A stretch of 64,000 nucleotides of DNA from Bacillota bacterium (lineage in GTDB: Bacteria > Bacillota > Negativicutes > CTSoil-072), in contig JAGFZV010000012.1 in the NCBI GenBank assembly GCA_017889545.1, forward strand, positions 19,147-83,146, written 5' to 3'. Positions 16,680 to 25,273 of this stretch are shown piece after piece. Position numbers and translations under genes: made by a program. The notes below the pieces were generated by a model. It had not been told where the DNA came from and made no database searches. It worked only from the letters and a program-made list of their open reading frames with translations. Each line of letters starts with the position of its first letter. The first letter of the stretch is position 1.

Positions 16680-17309
16680 ATGAACAAATTCGATTACGCT
16701 ATTTTGCTTGCAACCCGAAAAGAGGCCGAACGATATGCGATCGAGAAGAGGGTTCCGATCGTTTCGCAGGAGGGCGCGGCCTTGTTGTCGCAAATTGTTT
16801 CTATTCGCCGGCCGCAAAGAATATTGGAAATTGGCACGGCTATTGGATACTCGGCTATGGTAATTGCGGCGTCGATGCCGGTTGGGGCGTCGATTGTCAC
16901 AATTGAACAGGATCCGGATCGTTTTTCTGTTGCGGAAAATTTTTTGACCAAAGCCGGACTTTTATCTCAGGTTCAAATGTGCTGCGGCGACGCTAGACAA
17001 ATTATTCCAGATGTTTCCGGTCCTTTCGATTTGGTTTTCTTTGATGCCGCAAAAGGACAGTATCCTGATTATCTTGCCGCTGTGCGGGACAAACTTTCCT
17101 CTGAGGCAGTGATTATTGCTGATAATATCCTTTTTCGGGGGTTAGTTGAAGAACAAGGCAGCATCCCACGGCGCTACCGGACAATTGTCAAACGCCTGCG
17201 TGAATATTTGAATTTGGTCAATGACCAGCGCTGTTTTCATACAGATATTCACCGTGGCGGCGATGGAATAGCGGTTTCCTATTATCAAGGGAGGGCCAAT
17301 CATGTTTAA
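16680..17309 (+). CDS. trmR: SAM-dependent O-methyltransferase, TrmR (YrrM) family
   Basis: 209 residues of the class I O-methyltransferase family with the SAM loop ILEIGTAIGYSAM, an acidic residue in IVTIEQDP and a metal-site DLVFFDAAKGQY. B. subtilis TrmR methylates 5-hydroxyuridine 34 of tRNA to 5-methoxyuridine, and its gene sits next to the U32 proteins that make the hydroxyuridine, exactly as here. It begins one base after the mltG stop and overlaps the U32 gene by 8 bases. A generic small-molecule methyltransferase is the alternative, but the neighbour argues against it. Confidence 0.85.
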   Translation: MNKFDYAILLATRKEAERYAIEKRVPIVSQEGAALLSQIVSIRRPQRILEIGTAIGYSAMVIAASMPVGASIVTIEQDPDRFSVAENFLTKAGLLSQVQMCCGDARQIIPDVSGPFDLVFFDAAKGQYPDYLAAVRDKLSSEAVIIADNILFRGLVEEQGSIPRRYRTIVKRLREYLNLVNDQRCFHTDIHRGGDGIAVSYYQGRANHV

Positions 17310-18534
17310 ACCGGAATTACTTGCTCCAGCCGGAAACCCTGAAAAATTGCGTATGGCTTTGCAGTATGGAGCAGATGCAGTTTATTTAGGCGGAAAAGAT
17401 TTTAGCCTGCGCGCTTTTAGCGGAAATTTTTCACTGGAAGAAATAGAGGCTGCCACGCTTTTTGCTCATTCTTTACAAAAAAAAGTTTATGTCACTGTTA
17501 ATATATTTCCCCACAATGAGGATTTGGTCCATTTGCCGAAATATATTGCATCTCTTAGGGATATTGGAATTGATGCTTTAATCATTGCGGATTTGGGAGT
17601 CTTTCGGATAGCGCGTGCTGTTGCACCGGATATTCCTTTGCATATTAGTACGCAGGCCAATAATACCAATTGGGCATCGGTTTTGTTCTGGCAAGAAATT
17701 GGCGCCCAAAGAGTAGTGTTAGCCAGAGAACTATCATTGGAAGAAATGAAATTAATCCGCGCTAAGACATCTTTGGAACTGGAAGTTTTTGTTCATGGGG
17801 CAATGTGTATTTCCTATTCGGGGCGCTGTTTGTTAAGTAATTATTTGACTGGTAGGGACGCGAACCGAGGTGAATGTACGCAACCGTGCCGTTGGAAATA
17901 TTCTCTGATGGAAGAAACACGGCCCAATGTGTATTTGCCGGTACACGAAGATGAACGAGGCACGTACATATTTAATTCAAAAGACTTATGTTTGCTGGAG
18001 CATATACCGGAACTTACAGAAGCCGGTGTAAACAGTTTTAAAATCGAAGGCCGCATGAAAAGCGTTTATTATGCAGCGGTAGTGGTAAAAGCATATCGGG
18101 AAGCAATCGATCGGTATTGTGACGATCCTTCCAATTATACGCTGCATCCCAAATGGCGCGAAGAGTTAAACAAGATTTCGCACAGGGAATATACGCAAGG
18201 GTTTTATTGTAAGAAAACGGGACCGGAAGATCAAATATACGGATCATCTTCTTACATTCAGCCGTATGATTTTGTCGGACTGGTAAAAGGCTATGACCAT
18301 CAAACAAAAATGGCGCTCGTAGAGCAGCGAAATCGCTTTATGGTCGGTGATGAAGTGGAAATCGTTCAGCCAGGCAAGGATTTTTCTTGTCAACGGATTA
18401 CAGAAATCATTAACGAGGCCGGGGAAAAAGTGGAATCAGCGCCGCATCCGCAACAACTGGTGAGGATCCCAGTGGACGAAGAGGTTGTTGAGTTTGCCAT
18501 GCTGCGACGTAAGGGGGTTGCCGATGCCGAATAG
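17302..18534 (+). CDS. trhP: U32 peptidase-family protein, likely tRNA 5-hydroxyuridine synthesis (TrhP-like)
   Basis: 410 residues. It starts FKPELLAPAGNPEKLRMAL and carries the U32 signature EVFVHGAMCISYSGRC, followed by GECTQPCRW, cysteines thought to hold an Fe-S cluster, and a C-terminal beta-barrel domain. U32 proteins are not generally proteases; TrhP forms (B. subtilis YrrN/YrrO, E. coli YegQ) introduce the 5-hydroxyl on U34 using prephenate. B. subtilis needs two genes, whereas one is present here. It overlaps trmR upstream and a DUF4911 gene downstream, so the three are translationally linked. Confidence 0.82.
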   Translation: MFKPELLAPAGNPEKLRMALQYGADAVYLGGKDFSLRAFSGNFSLEEIEAATLFAHSLQKKVYVTVNIFPHNEDLVHLPKYIASLRDIGIDALIIADLGVFRIARAVAPDIPLHISTQANNTNWASVLFWQEIGAQRVVLARELSLEEMKLIRAKTSLELEVFVHGAMCISYSGRCLLSNYLTGRDANRGECTQPCRWKYSLMEETRPNVYLPVHEDERGTYIFNSKDLCLLEHIPELTEAGVNSFKIEGRMKSVYYAAVVVKAYREAIDRYCDDPSNYTLHPKWREELNKISHREYTQGFYCKKTGPEDQIYGSSSYIQPYDFVGLVKGYDHQTKMALVEQRNRFMVGDEVEIVQPGKDFSCQRITEIINEAGEKVESAPHPQQLVRIPVDEEVVEFAMLRRKGVADAE

Positions 18535-18733
18535 CATACGGATACGGACTGAACCGTGTAATGTAAATTATGTGAACCGCATCATGGAAGGCTATGAATA
18601 CCTGGGGGTTGTGACGACAATTGATCGCTCTGATGGTTTGCTGATGATCAGGGCAACTCCGGATACAGCTTATGAAGTTCGACAGATATTGACTGATCTG
18701 CCGGTGAAAATTGAGTTTGAAATGCAGCAATAG
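18524..18733 (+). CDS. DUF4911 domain-containing small protein
   Basis: 69 residues; ATG 18524 is preceded by AAGGGGG and overlaps the U32 gene by 11 bases. It contains the DUF4911-type core NYVNRIMEGYEYLGVVTTIDR and LLMIRATPDTAYEVRQIL. The pattern of alternating strands and helices is compatible with a small ACT-like or ferredoxin-like fold, which is inference. No function is known. Tight coupling to a tRNA hydroxylation/methylation pair suggests it helps that system or senses its substrate. Confidence 0.78.
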   Translation: MPNSIRIRTEPCNVNYVNRIMEGYEYLGVVTTIDRSDGLLMIRATPDTAYEVRQILTDLPVKIEFEMQQ

Positions 18734-18794
18734 GCAAAGTGAAAAAAATATGGTAAAATAGTAAAGTTAAAAATTGTAGGATGGTAGTGATGGT

Positions 18795-19262
18795 ATGTCA
18801 ATCTGCAAGCCGTGTATATTGGTCATTCACGGACCTAATCTTAACTTGCTTGGAACCCGCGAGCCGAATGTCTATGGAGCGATGACGCTGGCGGATATCA
18901 ACCAGAATTTAACGAAGCAGGCGGCAGAGTTTGGAGTAGAGGTTGATTTTATCCAAACTAATCATGAAGGCGTTATGATTGATTGTATTCACCAAGCTGC
19001 CGGCAAATATTCTTGTATTATCATAAATCCGGCCGCTTTTTCTCACTATAGTATAGCGGTTCGCGATGCTTTGGCAGCGATTTCAGTTCCTGCGGTGGAG
19101 GTCCACATGTCAAATATTCATGCAAGAGAAAAATTCCGGCATCGATCCGTTATTTCACCGGTTGTCCGTGGCCAAATTGTCGGTTTTGGGGCAGATAGTT
19201 ATTTCCTTGCCTTGCAATATGCCGTAAAGCTTATTGCCAAGGAGGAAGCAACTATTGAGTGA
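18795..19262 (+). CDS. aroQ: 3-dehydroquinate dehydratase, type II
   Basis: Third step of the shikimate pathway. 155 residues with the type II signatures HGPNLNLLGTREPNVYG (containing the catalytic Tyr and the lid Arg), NHEGVMIDCIHQA, NPAAFSHYSIAVRDAL and VEVHMSNIHARE. The N-terminus is about 8 residues longer than usual. A TGGTAAAAT extended -10-like element lies at 18751-18759. It overlaps the following peptidase gene by 8 bases; this pair is common in Firmicutes. Confidence 0.96.
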   Translation: MSICKPCILVIHGPNLNLLGTREPNVYGAMTLADINQNLTKQAAEFGVEVDFIQTNHEGVMIDCIHQAAGKYSCIIINPAAFSHYSIAVRDALAAISVPAVEVHMSNIHAREKFRHRSVISPVVRGQIVGFGADSYFLALQYAVKLIAKEEATIE

Positions 19263-20328
19263 GCGGATTACACGTTTAAGGAACTATTTGCAACAGCAAA
19301 ATCTTGACGGTGTTATGATCAGCAAGCCGGAAAACCGGCGCTATTTTAGTAATTTTACCGGTTCAGCTGGAATGCTTCTGGTTACCGGAACGACATTGCA
19401 TTTGTTAACAGATTTTCGTTATATGGAGCAGGCCGAAGAACAAGCCACAGAATACCAGATTGTTAATGCCGGTGCAAAATATAGCGGCAGTTTGCTGGCA
19501 TTATGCCAACAGATTGGCGGAATTATTCATGTCGGGTTTGAAAGCGACTATATGACTTATGATGATCATTGCTCTTTTGAACGGGCAATGACAAATATTG
19601 TATTAGAGCCGACAAGAATTGACCATCTTAGAATGATTAAAGATAGTATAGAAATATATGCTATACGTGAAGCGGTTCGAATCGCCGATGAGGCGTTCAC
19701 ACGGGTTTTGCCTTTTATTAAACCAGGTGTCCGGGAAGCGGATATCGCTTGTGAACTTGAATATATCATGCGTAAGCAAGGATCAGAGAGACCGGCTTTT
19801 GATACGATTGTGGCATCTGGAAAACGGGGCGCTTTGCCGCATGGCCGGGCTTCAGATAAACGGATTGCTCAAGGCGACATGATCACAATGGATTTTGGGG
19901 CTGTTTATGACGACTATCATTCGGATATTACACGTACCATTGTTTTAGGACCTGTGAATCCGAAACAGCGTGAAATTTATGAACTGGTGTTAACTGCTCA
20001 GCTGGCGGGTATCCGCGCTGTGGCTGCCGGTCGAATGTGCCGTGAGGTTGACGCGGCCGCCCGTAAAATTATTGAGGATGCCGGATATGGCAAATATTTT
20101 GGGCATGGGCTTGGCCATAGTTTGGGCCTGGCTATTCATGAGGAGCCTCGTTTCTCGCCCAGCGCGGGGGACATACTCCTGGAAAAGAATATGGTAATGA
20201 CTGTGGAACCGGGTGTTTATCTGCCCGAATGGGGTGGAGTCCGGATCGAAGATACAGTGCTGGTTTCCGATCAGCAGGGGGTTGTTTTAACTTCCAGTAC
20301 AAAGAAACTAATAGAATTAGATTGTTAA
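19255..20328 (+). CDS. M24-family Xaa-Pro aminopeptidase/dipeptidase (YqhT type)
   Basis: 357 residues: an N-terminal creatinase-like domain (PENRRYFSNFTGSAG) and a C-terminal pita-bread metallopeptidase domain. Metal ligands are visible as the Asp pair in MDFGAVYDDYHSDITRT, the His in GHGLGHSLGL and the Glu pair in VEPGVYLPEWGGVRIED. It cleaves peptides next to proline in the cytosol. TTG 19255 is chosen because AAGGAGGA (19239-19246) is 8 bases upstream. The order aroQ-pepQ-efp is conserved. Confidence 0.93.
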   Translation: MSERITRLRNYLQQQNLDGVMISKPENRRYFSNFTGSAGMLLVTGTTLHLLTDFRYMEQAEEQATEYQIVNAGAKYSGSLLALCQQIGGIIHVGFESDYMTYDDHCSFERAMTNIVLEPTRIDHLRMIKDSIEIYAIREAVRIADEAFTRVLPFIKPGVREADIACELEYIMRKQGSERPAFDTIVASGKRGALPHGRASDKRIAQGDMITMDFGAVYDDYHSDITRTIVLGPVNPKQREIYELVLTAQLAGIRAVAAGRMCREVDAAARKIIEDAGYGKYFGHGLGHSLGLAIHEEPRFSPSAGDILLEKNMVMTVEPGVYLPEWGGVRIEDTVLVSDQQGVVLTSSTKKLIELDC

Positions 20329-20353
20329 TTAATGCGAATTAGGAGGTAAATTA

Positions 20354-20911
20354 ATGATTTCGAGTAATGATTTTCGAACAGGTGTAACGATTGAAATTGA
20401 CAATGATGTTTGGCAGGTAGTGGATTTTCAGCATGTGAAACCGGGAAAAGGTGCCGCTTTTGTGCGGGCTAAATTAAAAAATGCCCGAACCGGTGCAGTG
20501 GTCGAGAGAACCTTTAATGCAGGTGAAAAAATGCCCAAGGCGCACGTTGATCGCAGAGAAATGCAGTATTTGTACGCTAGTGACGACCAATATAATTTTA
20601 TGGACAACGAAACATTTGAACAGATCGCTTTAACGCAGGCGCAATTAGGTGATGCCACAAAATTTCTTAAAGAAAATATGAGTATCGGAATCATGTTTTT
20701 CCAAGAAACGATCATTGGCGTTGATGTGCCGAATTCAGTGGAGTTAACGGTTATTGAAACGGATCCCGGCATCAGAGGAGATACTGCTACCGGCGGGACA
20801 AAACCTGCGAAACTTGAAACAGGGCATGTTGTTAAAGTGCCATTGTTTATCAATATTGGCGATGTATTACGGATTGATACCCGTTCCGGAGAATATCTGG
20901 AACGAGCTTGA
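20354..20911 (+). CDS. efp: Translation elongation factor P
   Basis: 185 residues: KOW-like N-terminal domain and two OB domains. EF-P rescues ribosomes stalled at proline runs. The tip of domain I carries PGKGAAFVR with K32, the lysine that is modified in some bacteria. The C-terminal signature [17 protein letters not shown] is complete. ATG 20354 follows TTAGGAGGT. It is followed by a large terminator hairpin. Confidence 0.98.
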   Translation: MISSNDFRTGVTIEIDNDVWQVVDFQHVKPGKGAAFVRAKLKNARTGAVVERTFNAGEKMPKAHVDRREMQYLYASDDQYNFMDNETFEQIALTQAQLGDATKFLKENMSIGIMFFQETIIGVDVPNSVELTVIETDPGIRGDTATGGTKPAKLETGHVVKVPLFINIGDVLRIDTRSGEYLERA

Positions 20912-20935
20912 GTGATCGATGGTTCCTAAAAGTTT

Positions 20936-21017
20936 CCCTCTGGGATGCATGTTGGCAAAAGACGGTAATGGAATTCCATTAGTTATTTTGCGGCATGCTC
21001 AGGAGGGATCTTTTTTT
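20936..21017 (+). terminator. Long composite hairpin and T-tract after efp
   Basis: CCCTC (20936-20940) pairs with GAGGG (21003-21007); inside this GCATG pairs with CATGC, then GCAAAA with TTTTGC, and the tip is the perfect 16-base palindrome TAATGGAATTCCATTA. A T7 run (21011-21017) follows. This is an unusually long terminator of about 70 bases with internal bulges. Confidence 0.8.
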
Positions 21018-21028
21018 GATTGCAAAAT

Positions 21029-21057
21029 TTGTAAAGCACAGCATTGTTTGATATAAT
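21029..21057 (+). promoter_or_regulatory. Sigma-A promoter of the Asp23-AmaP-DUF2273-nusB cluster
   Basis: TTGTAA (21029-21034), a 17-base spacer and a consensus TATAAT (21052-21057), 75 bases before the start codon. Confidence 0.68.
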
Positions 21058-21132
21058 TATTTAAATATGAAAAATTTGTTAAGAAGGTGAACCTTCACTA
21101 TAGAGCACTTGTTTAGTAAAGGGGGGAATAGT

Positions 21133-21531
21133 ATGGAGAACCGTGTTGTGGAGAGAACGGAACGCAACGAGACAGGCTCAATCCGGATTGCGGATGAAGT
21201 TGTTGGTATTATCGCCGGGTTAGCTGCGACAGAAGTCCCTGGTGTGGCTGGTATGAGTGCCGGCCTTGTTGGCGGCATTGTAGAGATGCTGGGCAAAAAA
21301 AATTTGGCTAAAGGCGTGAAGGTTGAAGTTGGTGAGCGGGAAGCCGCCGTGGATCTCTATATTATCGTTGAATATGGAGTGAGAATCCCTGATGTTGCCC
21401 TGCGGGTGCAAGAAAGCGTGAAGCGAGCGATTGAAGCTATGACCGGCCTTGATGTAGTCGAAGTCAATATTCATATTCAGGGAGTCGGCTTTGCTCCTGA
21501 AGAGAAAGAGGAAGATATTCGGGTACGATAG
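21133..21531 (+). CDS. Asp23/Gls24 family envelope stress response protein
   Basis: 132 residues; the Asp23 domain is recognisable from GSIRIADEVVGIIAGLAATEVPGV at the start, VEVGEREAAVDLYIIVEYG in the middle and VVEVNIHIQGV near the end. Asp23 proteins are held at the membrane by AmaP, the product of the next gene, and their loss induces cell-wall stress genes. ATG 21133 follows AAAGGGGGG; the TTG at 21109 lies upstream of that site. It is the first gene of a four-gene cluster with amaP, DUF2273 and nusB. Confidence 0.94.
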   Translation: MENRVVERTERNETGSIRIADEVVGIIAGLAATEVPGVAGMSAGLVGGIVEMLGKKNLAKGVKVEVGEREAAVDLYIIVEYGVRIPDVALRVQESVKRAIEAMTGLDVVEVNIHIQGVGFAPEEKEEDIRVR

Positions 21532-21543
21532 AAAGGAGTAGTT

Positions 21544-22083
21544 ATGGGCATTTTTGATCGGATTATTTTATCCATTTATACTTTTTTTCTGGCCTTTCTT
21601 TCAATTGGTGTGATTTTACTGGCATTGCAATTGATTCCAATTGATGCTGTTTGGGCCGGAATTTCCCGTATCTATGGACAGTGGGAAGCCAGTTTGGTAG
21701 GCGCAGTATTTCTTCTTGTCAGTGTTCGGCTCTTGTTGGCTGGAATTCGATCAAGACGAGGAAAGAGTATGGTAATACACCATACTGAAATGGGTGACGT
21801 ACAAGTTTCCTTAAGAGCTGTTGAAAACCTAGTGGAGAAAACTGCCCGCCACATTCATGGTGTGAGGGGCGTAGACGTAGATGTTACGCAAGGAGATCAC
21901 GGCTTAAAAGTCGGTATAAAAGCTGTCGTCAGTTTGGAAAGCAACATTCCGACCGTTACTGCGGAGATGCAGGCAGCAGTGCATAAATATATAAAAAATA
22001 CGGTTGGTGTTGAGTTGGCTGATGTTAAGATTGTAGTTGAAAATATCTCAAATGAGTTCAAGGCCAGACATCGTGTCGAATAA
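21544..22083 (+). CDS. amaP: Alkaline shock response membrane anchor protein AmaP
   Basis: 179 residues with two N-terminal transmembrane segments (about residues 5-27 and 47-68, the latter EASLVGAVFLLVSVRLLLAG), followed by a cytoplasmic domain related to Asp23. In Staphylococcus AmaP recruits Asp23 to the membrane. It lies 12 bases after the Asp23 gene with GAAAGGAG as ribosome-binding site. Confidence 0.92.
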   Translation: MGIFDRIILSIYTFFLAFLSIGVILLALQLIPIDAVWAGISRIYGQWEASLVGAVFLLVSVRLLLAGIRSRRGKSMVIHHTEMGDVQVSLRAVENLVEKTARHIHGVRGVDVDVTQGDHGLKVGIKAVVSLESNIPTVTAEMQAAVHKYIKNTVGVELADVKIVVENISNEFKARHRVE

Positions 22084-22094
22084 GGAGTGGTAAT

Positions 22095-22322
22095 ATGGAT
22101 GCTAGTCTATGGCGGGAAATATGGGAACAACACTCCGGTAAGATCATTGGCGCAATTGCTGGGCTATTGATCGGCATATTAATTATTACCTTTGGTTTTT
22201 TTCGCACGCTATTTGTTTTGCTATGCATTATTGCCGGGTTTATTATTGGTAAAAAAATTGATGAAAAAGAAGATCTTATGGATATCCTGGACAAATTATT
22301 ACCTCCAGGCTATCACCGCTAG
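22095..22322 (+). CDS. DUF2273 domain-containing small membrane protein
   Basis: 75 residues with two closely spaced hydrophobic helices (IIGAIAGLLIGILIITFGFF and LFVLLCIIAGFIIG), then a charged segment KKIDEKEDLMDILDKLLPP. This is the small membrane protein that regularly accompanies AmaP and Asp23. Its role is unknown; it probably forms part of the same envelope complex. Confidence 0.92.
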   Translation: MDASLWREIWEQHSGKIIGAIAGLLIGILIITFGFFRTLFVLLCIIAGFIIGKKIDEKEDLMDILDKLLPPGYHR

Positions 22323-22339
22323 AAGAAGAGAGGAAAACA

Positions 22340-22750
22340 ATGAGTCGAAGAAAAGCCAGAGAAATGGCATTGCAAACCTTATTCCAATTGGATTTTAATC
22401 AAATTGAACCAGATGTTGCACTAGAATCTGTATTTGCAGAAAACGCATCTTTGCCGGAAAATGCAAAAGAATATACTATATTATTGGTCAAAGGTACCCG
22501 TGATCATTTATCAGAAATTGATGGAATCATATCCGAGTCAGCGATTGACTGGAAACTGCAACGCATGCCGGGGGTGGATCGTAACATTACCCGCATGGCA
22601 ATTTTCGAGATGCGGTTTGGCAAGGAAGAGATAGCACCGAATGTTATTATTAATGAGGCTGTGGAATTAGCAAAATCATTTGGTTCGGCTGAATCTGGCC
22701 GATTTATTAATGGCATTCTAGGTTCACTGGTCAGGAAACAGAAAAAATAA
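22340..22750 (+). CDS. nusB: Transcription antitermination factor NusB
   Basis: 136 residues, all-helical. It starts with the conserved SRRKAREMALQTLFQLDF (boxA RNA-binding arginines) and ends with the NusB signature IINEAVELAKSFGSAESGRFINGILG. With NusE it binds boxA and promotes antitermination in rRNA operons. The placement after the Asp23 cluster and before xseA is conserved. A terminator follows. Confidence 0.97.
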   Translation: MSRRKAREMALQTLFQLDFNQIEPDVALESVFAENASLPENAKEYTILLVKGTRDHLSEIDGIISESAIDWKLQRMPGVDRNITRMAIFEMRFGKEEIAPNVIINEAVELAKSFGSAESGRFINGILGSLVRKQKK

Positions 22751-22806
22751 GTTTCGCGGTATCATATCGTTGCAACGCGCCCGATTGGTGCATTCTTGCG
22801 CGTCGT

Positions 22807-22840
22807 GAAGACTTGGCGCAGGCCAGGTCTTCTTGTTATT
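22807..22840 (+). terminator. Rho-independent terminator after nusB
   Basis: GAAGACTTGGC (22807-22817) pairs with GCCAGGTCTTC (22822-22832) around a 4-base loop (one G-T pair), followed by a T-rich stretch. It resembles the alaS terminator in sequence. Confidence 0.78.
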
Positions 22841-22862
22841 TTTGATTTTTTGCGAATACAAT
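22833..22862 (+). promoter_or_regulatory. Possible promoter of xseA
   Basis: TTGTTA (22833-22838), an 18-base spacer and TACAAT (22857-22862), 18 bases before the start codon and directly after the nusB terminator. Confidence 0.45.
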
Positions 22863-22880
22863 TTGATGAAGGTGGATGAA

Positions 22881-24098
22881 ATGCAGATTATCAGCGTGAG
22901 CGATTTGACCCGCTACATCAAACAATTATTTGATTCGGATCAATTGTTGGGAACGGTATATCTTCGGGGTGAAATCTCGAACTTCAAACGGCATTATTCA
23001 GGCCATTGCTATTTTACACTAAAAGATCAAAGCAGCACCATAAGATCGGTTATGTTTAAGGGAAGAGCGCAGTATCTTAAGTTCCAGCCTTGCGATGGTC
23101 TCAAAGTTGTTGCTGGCGGAAGAGTAACAGTCTTCGAAAGGGATGGTCAATATCAACTGTATGTCGACCAGTTATTGCCGGAAGGAACGGGAGAACTAAG
23201 TATTGCCTTTGAACAGTTAAAAAAGAAACTGAGTGAGGAAGGCTTATTCGACAACAGCCGAAAAAAAGAGCTTCCGGTTTTCCCGGGATCGATCGGTCTT
23301 GTGACTTCACCTACCGGCGCTGTTTTGCGTGATATTTTTACGGTCTCAAAGCGAAGAAATCCCAATATCGAATTGATATTATATCCGGTTCAAGTGCAGG
23401 GAACGGACGCTCCTTTGCAAATCGTGCATGCGATTGAAGTTTTTAACCGCATCAAAACGGTAGATGTGCTGATCGTCGGCAGGGGAGGCGGTTCTATTGA
23501 AGAACTTTGGGCATTTAATGACGAAAGGGTAGTAAGGGCCATTGCTGCTTCAAAGATCCCGATTGTATCGGCTGTAGGACATGAAACGGACTATACATTG
23601 TCTGACTTTGCTGCTGATTATAGAGCTGCGACCCCGTCTCAGGCGGCAGAAATTGTTGTGCCTGATATAGCGGTCTTACGTCAACGTGTGGCCATGCTGC
23701 GAACTAGTTTGGAAACGAACATTCGCTCCTTGCTTCGTAATGCGGCGATTCACTTGAGAAGGCTTGCCGCCAGGCGAATTTTTTTGCGTCCAAAGGACTT
23801 GCTTCTATCCCGGCAACAGACAGTTGATCTTCTGGGTCAGCGACTGATCCGGGCGATGCAGCGGATATATACTGCAAAGCAACACCAATTATTGGTTTTA
23901 TCAGGGAAATTAGATATGTTAAGCCCATTGGCTGTTTTGTCGCGTGGCTATAGTATTACCCGTTTACCTGACGGACAAATATTGCAGTCTGCGGAACAAA
24001 TTATGCCAGGCCAAGATTTGGAAGTCCTTTTGCGTTACGGTATTCTGGGTGTTTGCGTAACTACTGTTGAAAAGGGTGAACCGTATGGCAAAGAGTAA
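22881..24098 (+). CDS. xseA: Exodeoxyribonuclease VII large subunit
   Basis: 405 residues: an N-terminal OB-fold (GEISNFKRHYSGHCYFTLKD) and the nuclease core (GLVTSPTGAVLRD, VGRGGGSIEELWAFNDERVVRAI, VGHETDYTLSDFAADYRAATPSQAAE), then a coiled-coil C-terminal part for the small subunit. The enzyme degrades single-stranded DNA. ATG 22881 is preferred (GAAGGTGG upstream) over ATG 22866 and codons further up. It overlaps xseB by 14 bases. Confidence 0.97.
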   Translation: MQIISVSDLTRYIKQLFDSDQLLGTVYLRGEISNFKRHYSGHCYFTLKDQSSTIRSVMFKGRAQYLKFQPCDGLKVVAGGRVTVFERDGQYQLYVDQLLPEGTGELSIAFEQLKKKLSEEGLFDNSRKKELPVFPGSIGLVTSPTGAVLRDIFTVSKRRNPNIELILYPVQVQGTDAPLQIVHAIEVFNRIKTVDVLIVGRGGGSIEELWAFNDERVVRAIAASKIPIVSAVGHETDYTLSDFAADYRAATPSQAAEIVVPDIAVLRQRVAMLRTSLETNIRSLLRNAAIHLRRLAARRIFLRPKDLLLSRQQTVDLLGQRLIRAMQRIYTAKQHQLLVLSGKLDMLSPLAVLSRGYSITRLPDGQILQSAEQIMPGQDLEVLLRYGILGVCVTTVEKGEPYGKE

Positions 24099-24354
24099 AA
24101 TAGAAAACAAAACACAGGAACTGAATTTTGAAGAGGCGTTGCATAAATTAGAGATTATCGTGAACCAAATGGAGGCGGGTGAATTACCATTAGAAGAGGC
24201 GTTATCTTCTTTTTCGGAAGGTGTTCGCTTATCCGGCATTTGTTTGACTAAATTGAATGCAGCAGAAAAAGTGATTGATAAAATGATCCAAGAGGAACAG
24301 GGAACTTTGACAGAGACAGCATTAGTACTGAAAGGTGATGCGGAAAATGCTTAA
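24085..24354 (+). CDS. xseB: Exodeoxyribonuclease VII small subunit
   Basis: 89 residues with the family core FEEALHKLEIIVNQMEAGELPLEEALSSFSEG. Several copies bind each XseA. ATG 24085 lies inside xseA with AAAGGGTG upstream; the overlap indicates coupled translation, giving the usual excess of small subunit. It overlaps the prenyl synthase gene by 8 bases. Confidence 0.96.
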   Translation: MAKSKIENKTQELNFEEALHKLEIIVNQMEAGELPLEEALSSFSEGVRLSGICLTKLNAAEKVIDKMIQEEQGTLTETALVLKGDAENA

Positions 24355-25225
24355 AGGGTACTTAAAAACGAGAGCGGCGCTTGTGGAAGAAATGATGGAC
24401 AGCCTTGTGCCTGCACAAGGCGTACAACCACCGATTATTTTTGAAGCGATGCGTTACAGTCTTTTTGCGGGCGGCAAGCGTCTGCGGCCGATTTTACTTA
24501 TGGCATCGGCAGAGGCAGTTGGCGCAGATGGCAAACAATTTTTGCATGTCGCTTCCGGATTAGAAATGGTGCATACCTATTCTTTGATTCATGACGATTT
24601 ACCGGCCATGGATGACGATGATTATCGACGGGGGAAATTAACCAATCATAAAGTTTACGGCGAAGGTATTGCCATCTTGGCAGGTGACGGTCTGTTGACT
24701 GCAGCTTTTCAGGCAATCCTTGAACAGCCAGGTATTGATGCCGGTGTGCTTTTAGCTGTTGCTCAGGAAGTGGCAACAGCCAGCGGTGCTTATGGAATGG
24801 TTGGCGGACAGGCTTTGGATTTAATTTCTGAAGGAAAAATGATTAATTCGGATACTTTGTGTTTTATGCATCGCGCAAAAACTGGCGCCCTGTTTCGTGG
24901 TGCGGTTCGTTCCGGAGCTATTCTTGCTAAGGCCGACCCGGAGCAATTGGCGGCGTTGACTCGTTATTCCGAGCAGTTTGGATTAGCGTTTCAAATTACG
25001 GACGATATTTTGGATGTGGTCGGAACGCAGGAATCAATAGGAAAACCGGTGGGCAGCGATGAAAAAAATCAAAAAGCAACGTATGTCAGTCTGTATTCTT
25101 TGGAGCAAGCCCGCATGATGGCTCAAACGGCTGTCGATGAAGCTCTTGCGGCTTTGAGCGTTTTCGGGCCCACGGCCAATGTTTTGCGGGAGTTAGTGAA
25201 ACAATTGATCGCTCGTGATCACTAA
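24347..25225 (+). CDS. ispA: Farnesyl/geranyl diphosphate synthase (polyprenyl synthetase)
   Basis: 292 residues, all-helical. It condenses IPP with allylic diphosphates. The first Asp-rich motif is LIHDDLPAMDDDDYRRG and the second FQITDDILDVVG; the GGKRLRP motif is near residue 43. The spacing DDxxxxD in the first motif is the bacterial short-chain type. ATG 24347 is preferred as AAAGGTG (24331-24337) gives 9-base spacing; ATG 24338 abuts it. Product length (C10, C15 or C20) is not certain. Confidence 0.94.
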   Translation: MLKGYLKTRAALVEEMMDSLVPAQGVQPPIIFEAMRYSLFAGGKRLRPILLMASAEAVGADGKQFLHVASGLEMVHTYSLIHDDLPAMDDDDYRRGKLTNHKVYGEGIAILAGDGLLTAAFQAILEQPGIDAGVLLAVAQEVATASGAYGMVGGQALDLISEGKMINSDTLCFMHRAKTGALFRGAVRSGAILAKADPEQLAALTRYSEQFGLAFQITDDILDVVGTQESIGKPVGSDEKNQKATYVSLYSLEQARMMAQTAVDEALAALSVFGPTANVLRELVKQLIARDH

Positions 25226-25273
25226 TTTTTCATGTAGAGTAACAGCATGCTAATCAACCATGCGAAGATATGG

